Shown one piece after another: positions 57,056 through 64,000 of a stretch of DNA of 64,000 nt (position 1 is the first letter of the stretch; each line of letters opens with the position of its first letter). The notes under the pieces are model-generated. The model searched no databases. It had not been told where the DNA came from and saw only the letters and a program-made list of their open reading frames with translations. The stretch comes from Sinotaia quadrata (lineage: Eukaryota; Mollusca; Gastropoda; Architaenioglossa; Viviparidae). The stretch spans positions 52,573,164 through 52,637,163 of the forward strand of contig CM054177.1 in NCBI GenBank assembly GCA_028829895.1. Reading direction: 5' to 3'. The translations under genes and the position numbers were made by a program.

Positions 57056-57114
57056 AAGGATATGTAGTGGAGTTGTGTAGCATGCATGCATTAAATAGTC
57101 CGTGTGAAATATTG

Positions 57115-57480
57115 GTGTACGTGTGTTCATATCACTGAATGTATATAATTATGTATTAGAATATGTGCGTTCATTTCACTGGATGTGTATAATTATATAT
57201 TAGGGTATGTTAATTTCACTGGATGTATATAATTATGTATTAGAGTATGTGTTCATTTGACTGGTTGCTCATAATTTGGGTTTGTGGAATGTGTTTTCGT
57301 TGCACTGGTAGCTTATAATTAATTATTGGGGTTTGTGTGTTAGTAATTCACAACATGTTGATAATTGGATATTAGGGTTTGTGTGATAGTAATTCACAAC
57401 ATGTTGATACTTGGATATTGGGGTTTGTGTGTTAGTAATTCACAACATGTTGATAATTGGATATTGGGGTATGTGTCTTT
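57115..57480. repeat. ~50-60-bp diverged minisatellite
   Basis: CATTTCACTGGATGTATATA, ATTATGTATTAGAGTATGTG gives way to GTTAGTAATTCACAACATGT, TGATAATTGGATATTGGGGT repeated three times at 57340-57470. Confidence 0.9.
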
Positions 57481-57484
57481 TCAC

Positions 57485-57546
57485 GTTGGTGGTATAGTGG
57501 ACAGTAAAGTGACTGCCTGAGTATTGACATACGAGTTGCAGGCTGT
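57485..57546 (+). other. tRNA-Gly-like relic (pseudo-tRNA or SINE head)
   Basis: GTTGGTGGTATAGTGG (57485-57500) equals the 5' part, including the A box, of animal tRNA-Gly(UCC) as I know it. CTGCCT and TTGAC further on match its anticodon-arm and variable regions in order. The anticodon loop is shortened and GAGTTGCAGGC is a poor T-arm/B box. It is therefore a degraded pseudogene or a tRNA-derived SINE start, not a working tRNA. Confidence 0.45.
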
Positions 57547-58140
57547 TGTGACGTGTTAAGGGATAGAAAGATAAAGAATGTTTGTAACATATGTGTACAA
57601 CGATTCTGACGTGAGACGTTATTCGGCGTGCAACAATCTGTTGTAGGATTATGAGGTTCCTTGGTTCAATTTTTTTCGTTTTGAGCTTTTGGTGTCTGTA
57701 GGACTGGTAAGTAGCATGTGGTGTTGGTCTACTTGTATTGTGGTTGTAAAGTTTAGTTTGAGCTAAACACGCTTGTAATGGTCATTAAGAAAAAAAAACT
57801 TGGTGTGGATCTACGTGTATTGTTGTTGTAATGTTAATTTTACTTACTTTTGTTGATTGTAATGGTTATTAAGAAGCATGTGGTGTGGATTCCACGTGTA
57901 TTGTGGTTGTAAGGGTCATTATGCGTTATACACTATTGTAATGGTACTTAAGAGGTATGTGGTGTGGGTCTATTAGTAGTGTAGTTGTAAAGTTCATTGT
58001 TATCTCTTAATATCTCTAGGGTTGGTAAGTAGCATGTGCTGTGGGTTTGCGTATGTGGTTGTAAGGTTCATTTAATCTTTTAATGTCTCTAGGTTCGGAA
58101 AGTAGCATGTATTTTGGGTCTATGCGTATTGTGTTTGTAA
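57546..58140. repeat. Diverged ~70-100-bp repeats
   Basis: AGTAGCATGTGGTGTTGGTC, TACTTGTATTGTGGTTGTAA recurs about six times with indels (57700-58140). 57546-57690 is unique. Confidence 0.75.
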
Positions 58141-58640
58141 GGTTCATTTTAAGCCACACTTGACTGTAATTGTTGTAAGGTTCGTTTTAAGCTACACACG
58201 ACTGTAATGGTTGTAAGGTTCGTTTTGAGCTACACACGACTGTAATAGTTGTAAGATTCCTTTTTGATCTCACACGACTGTAATGGCCGTAAGGTTCGTT
58301 TTGAGCCGCACACGACTGTAATACTTGTAACGTTCGTTTTGATCTACACACGACTGTATTGGTTGTAAGGTTCATTTTGAACGACACATGACTGTAATGG
58401 TTGTAAGGTAGTGTTGAGCTGCACACGACTGTAATGGTTGTAAGGCTTGTTTTGAGCTAAACACGACTGTAATGGTTGTAAAGTTCGTTTTGAGCTACAC
58501 ACGACTGTAATGGTTGTAAAGTTCGTTTTGTGCCACACACGACTGTAATGGTTGTAAAGTTCGTTTTGTGCCACACACGACTGTAATGGTTGTAAAGTTC
58601 GTTTCGTGCCACACACGACTGTAATGGTTGTAAAGAAGCG
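58140..58640. repeat. ~41-bp minisatellite, ~12 copies
   Basis: The unit ACACACGACTGTAATGGTTG, TAAGGTTCGTTTTGAGCT. The right-hand subfamily has TAAAGTTCGTTTTGTGCC. Minus frames of 70 to 90 codons are artefacts. Confidence 0.95.
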
Positions 58641-58905
58641 TCAACAATAAATATATTCTTTTCTGACACTACAGCATTTTGAAGTACGTTAATGGTAATG
58701 GATAAGCGTTATTCATTTCCTGAAAATAGTGCAGTCAGGTATGTTTTCTGTAAATGGATAAGCATTATTAATTTATTGTGCAGAGGTAGAGGGTTAACAG
58801 AGGGTTAACTCTTCATTGAAAGTGTGTCATTGAGGTATGTTTATAAACAGGAGATGGTTTGGAATTCGACGGTATATGTGGACATGCATTATTGGTAGTT
58901 TGTGT
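58640..58905. other. Unique spacer
   Basis: No gene was recognised. AATGGATAAGC is duplicated at 58697 and 58755. Confidence 0.5.
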
Positions 58906-58919
58906 ATGTGAGTGTGTGA

Positions 58920-58963
<44 letters not shown>

Positions 58964-58999
58964 GTGAGTGTGTGTGTGTGTGCGTGAGAGAGAGAGAGA

Positions 59000-59043
<44 letters not shown>

Positions 59044-59130
59044 GAGAGAGAATGTGTGAGTGTGTGTGAGAGAGAGTGTGTGTGAGTGAGTGAGTGAGAG
59101 AGAATGAGAGTGTGGGTGAGAGAGGGAGAG
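58905..59130. repeat. Compound (TG)n/(AG)n microsatellite
   Basis: Alternating GTGTGT and GAGAGA blocks. The GAGAGAGAGAGAGTGAGTGT-type junction is repeated, indicating duplication of the compound unit. Confidence 0.97.
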
Positions 59131-59213
59131 ATGAAATGTGATCCGTATGTAAACTGCGGAAAACATTTGCTTAGTCAATGCTTCATTGATTGTCAGCAAT
59201 TAGTCTGTCTGCA

Positions 59214-59234
59214 TGTATATATATATATATATAT

Positions 59235-59290
<56 letters not shown>

Positions 59291-59300
59291 GTATGTCTGT
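59214..59300. repeat. (TA)n followed by (GT)n microsatellite
   Basis: About ten TA repeats adjoin about 24 GT repeats. Confidence 0.97.
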
Positions 59301-59830
59301 GTAACTAGGAGTGTGATTGACTGTGTGTGTGAGTGTATATGTATTTGTCGACTTGAAGTGAGAAAAAATAATACCGAGAAAATAAATGGTGATATACGTT
59401 TTCTATTTTATTAAATATACTGAGGATGAGACAGAGTTGCGTGTTTACTGAGTGTGTTGGTGCTGTCTTGAGTCACAATGTAATACACATTTCTTTACTT
59501 GTACTACACATTGCTTGAGTAACTACAATGTGATAGCGGCAGATGTGACGTGATTGCTTTCAGAGCTTCCTACAGTCATCGATCGCGTGGCCTAGCCATG
59601 TGTGTGTTGGAAGAAACCTCGCTTCACTTTGATTTCAATTTTTTCTCGCTTACCAATGTTTCATGCTGTTTTCATAGATTTATATTGAAATGTTTTGTTT
59701 TTATATATAGACTTATTTTTTTAACATTTTGTTCTTTTTTGTTTGTACTCGAATGGGATTATGGAATTTAAAACTTACAATTAATATTCATAACCTTGTG
59801 TTATGACCAGAAGCATGTTATTACCATTTA
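59300..59830. other. Unique AT-rich stretch
   Basis: A 73-codon frame (59550-59771) is Phe/Leu-rich after residue 25 and lacks splice context. It is not called as a gene. Confidence 0.5.
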
Positions 59831-60345
59831 CAACAAAATATAACTGTAGATATGTTGTTAATGTTAGACTTCATCCTTGTCAAACAAGACAACACTGTTG
59901 TAATATATGTTTACATCAGTGTAAAACTATTGTGTTGTTAATGTTAGACTTATTCTCAAACAAGACAACACTGTTGTAATACATGTATACATCAGTGTAA
60001 AACTATTGTGTTGGTAATGTTACACTTTACCCTGTCAGACAATACAGCATTGTTGTAATATATGTATACATCGGTGTAAAATTATTGTGTTGTTAATGTT
60101 AGACTTCATCCTTGTCAAACAAGACAACACTGTTGTAATATGTGTATACATCAGTATAAAACTATTGTATTGTTAATTGTACACTTCATCCTTGTCAAAC
60201 AAGACAACGTTGTTGTAATGTATGTATACATCGTGTAAAACTATTGTGTTGTTAATTTTACATTTCATCCTTGTCAAACAAGACAGCACTGTTGTAATAT
60301 ATGTATACATCAGTGTAAAACTATTGTGTTTTTAATTTTATATCA
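59830..60345. repeat. ~77-80-bp minisatellite, ~6 copies
   Basis: The unit ACACTGTTGTAATATATGTA, TACATCAGTGTAAAACTATT, GTGTTGTTAATGTTAGACTT, CATCCTTGTCAAACAAGACA. Copies carry small indels. Confidence 0.93.
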
Positions 60346-61330
60346 AAACTACAGTGGCATAAAAGCTATATGCATCAGTGTCAAAGTAATTGTGCTGTTA
60401 GTGTTAGTGTTGTTAAAGACACACATCCTTGGAAAGCAACAAAAAGCGTTGCAGAGGCCTCAGTCTTAGAATTTCTTCTTGATGTTAACGTTTAGATTTA
60501 ATTATTTGTAATAGTATTATTCTATAACTATTACAGATATATACTCAAGTCTTTGGAACACCATTATATTGTAAACATTACACTACTCATATCTGCGTAA
60601 GAACGTTGTAAATATTGCACATAGTCAAGTCTTTTTCTTTATTAACTTAAATTATTAATTTCATCTGGATACATATTTATTTAAAATTGGATATAAAACT
60701 ACATCTTCGTCAAGTGGAAATTATTGGTCTTCCAGTGACAAAATTATCAACCATTATAAAATAGGTTCTGTTTTTCTCAGCTAAACATAAAACGGACTAA
60801 GTTATTATCTTCGCAGATAATATTAAGTAATAAAAAAATATATATTTAAATATACCGTTTAAATAGCACATGGCGTTTATGTATGACATGTATGTATGCC
60901 GGTAAAAGAATAGAAGTTTTGGATCCGATTGATGTGGAACTAAGCGTGACAAAATATGTGCCTTTTAAAAATATTATTTCTTCATAAAATTGACTGTTTC
61001 ATGATAAAAGGACATAGAATGCTGCTTGAATGTATTATCACTAAGAAAATCTTGACGCTGTATATTTGTTCGATTATTTATAACAATGGAAATTAAAGGA
61101 AATAACTATATGTAAGTATGTCACAGAAAGATGTGCCATTTTTCAGTTCAAAACGACTTTGTATTACAAATAATTACAAAATAAATTAACTCAAATTCAC
61201 GCAATTATCTTATATATCTCTCACATTAATTATATATAATATAAACACATGATTTATCAATGCTTTTATTTTATTTTTTTTAAAAATACTCATTTCAAAT
61301 GGACCACCCTTTTTGGTACAGTTGCCCAGA
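60345..61330. other. Unique AT-rich stretch, no gene seen
   Basis: No array, open frame or splice pair was found. Confidence 0.6.
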
Positions 61331-61334
61331 AAAT

Positions 61335-61640
61335 GAGCTATATATCACTCTAGACCTAAAGTGTGCATGCACGTATTTGTATATATCACACTAGGCCTGA
61401 AGTGTGCATACAAGTATTTGTATATATCACACTAGGCCTGAAGTGTGCATACAAGTATTTGTATATATCACACTAGATCTGAAGTGTACATGCAAGTATT
61501 TGTATATATCACACTAGACCTGAAGTGTGCATGCAAGTATTTGTATATATCACACTAGACCTGAAGTGTGCATACAAGTATTTGTATATATCACACTAGA
61601 CCTGAAGTGTGCAGACATTTATTTGTATATCTTAGCCTGA
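61335..61640. repeat. 41-bp minisatellite, ~6.5 copies
   Basis: The unit GAAGTGTGCATACAAGTATT, TGTATATATCACACTAGACC, T. Spacing is exactly 41 bp in the core. Confidence 0.96.
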
Positions 61641-62590
61641 GTGCAGATGTCTGTAGCTCTGTATTTGGCCTAAGTGCATGTATGCATTTAAATATCTTCG
61701 TTTAAATCTGTATACACAGCATGTGTTTGTATATTCCAAAAATCCATGAAATTATTTTTTAACTTTCCTTCTGTTTAACCGGACTAGCATAACAGTAATA
61801 TCCTATGCTTATATAATAATGTTATAATGATAATTACTAATTTATCGCTCTGAAAGTAAGCAAGTGAGCGGCTGATGGAGATATTATCAGGCTATAGCGA
61901 GATAGCACATCTTCTCTAGCTCATTTCACTACAGTTCATTTGGCCGAAAAGGTGAGCTTATCGTTATGTTTTAAGATGAAGTTTTCATTTCAAAGTCCAA
62001 GTATTTTGTCTATTGGTGTCAGGATTTTGTCTCTCGTATTTAACATACCGTATAGGAATTGTGTAGTAGATTGTCTATTGATTTTCAAGTAGCTTTCTTA
62101 TTTGCTTGTATACAGGATATCAGTTGATTCTTATGAATCTTATTTATGACTGTAAATAGATTCTCTATAGAATTAAGGTATTTTCTTGTCTATTAGTTGT
62201 AAAGAAGGCGTCTATTGATTTACACACATCTTGTTTATTAGTGTAAAGAGGATACCTATTGATTTTCACGTCTTTTGGCTTTGGCTGTCAATTTGCTATC
62301 TGCTTAGGTATCTTCATTGCAAAGAGAATGTCTGGATATTTTCATATTTATCTTGATTGTTACCTTGGTCATTGGTTACCTAGGTTACCTGTTAAATCTC
62401 TTATGTTTTATTGCCAATGCTGCAACAGAATTGTGTTGTATAATATTGAAAGATAAATCTTGTAATAAACACAGACAATTGCAGTATCATTTAATACCAT
62501 CTCATATCCATTTATTATTACTTTTAAAGCAACAAATATTAGTAGATAACTCACCATAAAAAAAAAACCCTTAGGTTTGTGCGTTTATAA
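61640..62590. other. Unique AT-rich stretch with a possible micro-exon
   Basis: CTAGCTCATTTCACTACAG ending at about 61935 is acceptor-like. It is followed 17 bp later by CGAAAAG|GTGAGC, a good donor. A 17-bp micro-exon is conceivable but unproven. ATTGATTTTCA and TCTATTGATTT words at 62010-62270 suggest a decayed repeat. The 65- to 80-codon frames at 62259-62559 show no domain. Confidence 0.3.
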
Positions 62591-62594
62591 TAAA

Positions 62595-63060
62595 AAATAA
62601 ATGGCAACGATCGAATAGTGTATGATAAATGGCAAAGATCGAATAATGTATGATAAAGGGCAAAGATTATATAACGAACAATAAATGGCAAAGATAACGA
62701 ACAATAAATGGCAAAGATTATATAACGAACAATAAATGGCAAAGATTATATAACGAACAATAAATGGCAAAGATTATATAACGAACAATAAATGGCAAAG
62801 ATTATATAACGAACAATAAATGGCAAAGATTATATAACGAACAATAAATGACAAAAATTATATAACGAACAATAAAGGGCAAAGATTATATAACGAACAA
62901 TAAATGACAAAAATTATATAACGAACAATAAATGGCAAAGAGTATATAACGAACAATAAATGACAAAAATTATATAACGAACAATAAATGACAAAAATTA
63001 TATAACGAACAATAAATGACAAAGAGTATATAACGAACTTTAATTGGCAAAGATTACTGC
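62595..63060. repeat. 28-bp minisatellite, ~15 copies
   Basis: The unit AACGAACAATAAATGGCAAA plus GATTATAT. Variants are TGACAAAAATT and AAGGGCAAAG. AATAAA is present in most units on the plus strand. Confidence 0.96.
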
Positions 63061-63540
63061 GATATCAATAACAACGATAATTGGCAAAGATTATTATATC
63101 AACTCTGCTGCTGAGACAGTCGCAAATTACCTTGTTATTTTTTCATCTCATTTAACCATAAGAAGTTAAGTATTACAAATGTAGCTTACATATAGGAATA
63201 GAATGATTATTTTGTTGGTTTTGTATGCAGTTGTATTTACCGTAAAATGTGTACTTGTAAAGCATACTTTTTGACAGACGCTTGTTGTTATTTATATTAT
63301 GTAAATAAGTTTCATTTCGGCCCTGACATTGACTCAGAATAAATCCCACTTTCTCCCCGATATACATATGAGTATTAAGAAATTCATTTAAGCGAAAAAT
63401 TTGAAGAAATTTTGAAGCGCTTATTATTTGAAGTAAAATTAAATGTCAGAGACAAATAACGGAACTAAAGCTATATCGACGGCTCTATTTATTCTTGACT
63501 CATAATTTTCTAATCTTGTATCAGCTTTCTCTGCCTCAGA
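63060..63540. other. Unique AT-rich spacer
   Basis: No supported feature. Confidence 0.55.
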
Positions 63541-63845
63541 ATATTTTAATTTTATGTTAGCTTTCTTTTGTCTCACAATGTTCTTATCTTGCAACAACTT
63601 TCTCTTGTCTCACAATGTTCTTATTTTGTATCAGCTTTCTTTTGTTTCACAATGTTCTTATTTTGTATCAGCTTTCTTTTGTCTCACAATGTTCTTATTT
63701 TGTATCAGCTTTCTCTTGTCTCACAATGTTCTTATCTGGCAACAACTTTCTCTTGTCTCACAATGTTCTTATCTTGTATCAGCTTTCTCTTGTCTCACAA
63801 TGTTATCTTGCAACAGCTTTCTTTGTCTCAGCCATCCTTTACAGT
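63540..63845. repeat. 37-bp minisatellite, ~8 copies
   Basis: The unit TCTCACAATGTTCTTATTTT, GTATCAGCTTTCTCTTG. GTATCAGC and GCAACAAC variants are interspersed. Frames of 93 to 124 codons in all three forward frames are artefacts. 63845-64000 is unique to the window end. Confidence 0.95.
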
Positions 63846-64000
63846 ACCAATTTACCTTTTGTCTGGTTTGCTTACATCATATATCTTTCTTGCTGACATT
63901 TTTTAGAAATATACTACCATTTGACTAGTTGCTTACGTCAGAAAATACAATCTCTTGCTTGTTTACGTCATTTTAAAACATACATATAATGTTATGTTAA

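Overview
This window looks like AT-rich non-coding DNA from an animal nuclear genome. Supporting signs are GT/CA and GATA/TATC microsatellites, two 5'-truncated LINE-type retrotransposon fragments, a terminal-inverted-repeat DNA transposon with a target-site duplication, a tRNA-derived relic, and candidate coding exons bounded by spliceosomal GT/AG sites. No prokaryotic operon, ribosome binding site or phage-like structure was seen. The LINE C-terminus and the repeat style suggest a marine invertebrate, perhaps a mollusc. That is inference, because no gene identifies the species.

The dominant content is tandem repeats. By eye roughly 40% of the window consists of about 60 separate minisatellite arrays with periods of about 20 to 90 bp. 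Nearly every array has its own private unit, and units grade into diverged edge copies. The arrays are separated by 200 to 1000 bp of unique AT-rich sequence. Nearly all long open frames are by-products of arrays whose period is a multiple of three, so they stay open in several frames and on both strands. They are not genes.

Candidate gene content is small and all on the + strand: an internal exon at 7422-7538, and two signal-peptide first exons at 21548-21635 and 55290-55389. Both first exons end at good GTAAG donors in phase 1. The second lies in a GC-richer stretch with a perfect NRF1-type palindrome, as expected of a promoter. The window may therefore be intron of one or more long genes, with 21548 and 55290 as alternative first exons or starts of neighbouring genes. 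No complete gene is present, and the products cannot be named.

Layout: 1-7150, arrays, a LINE fragment (2493-2868) and a GATA tract; 7150-8060, candidate exon plus a 36-bp array; 8060-21440, the densest array zone, including the largest ones (12235-13210 and 14490-15570); 21440-22770, signal-peptide exon and a TATC tract; 22770-38840, arrays and a second LINE fragment (31501-31870); 38840-43215, one old ~60-bp array broken by a TIR transposon (39400-40780) and a second insertion (41573-43140); 43215-54250, more unique sequence, a candidate small DNA transposon (45951-46600) and several arrays; 54250-55400, promoter-like region and first exon; 55400-64000, arrays, microsatellites and a tRNA-Gly-like relic.
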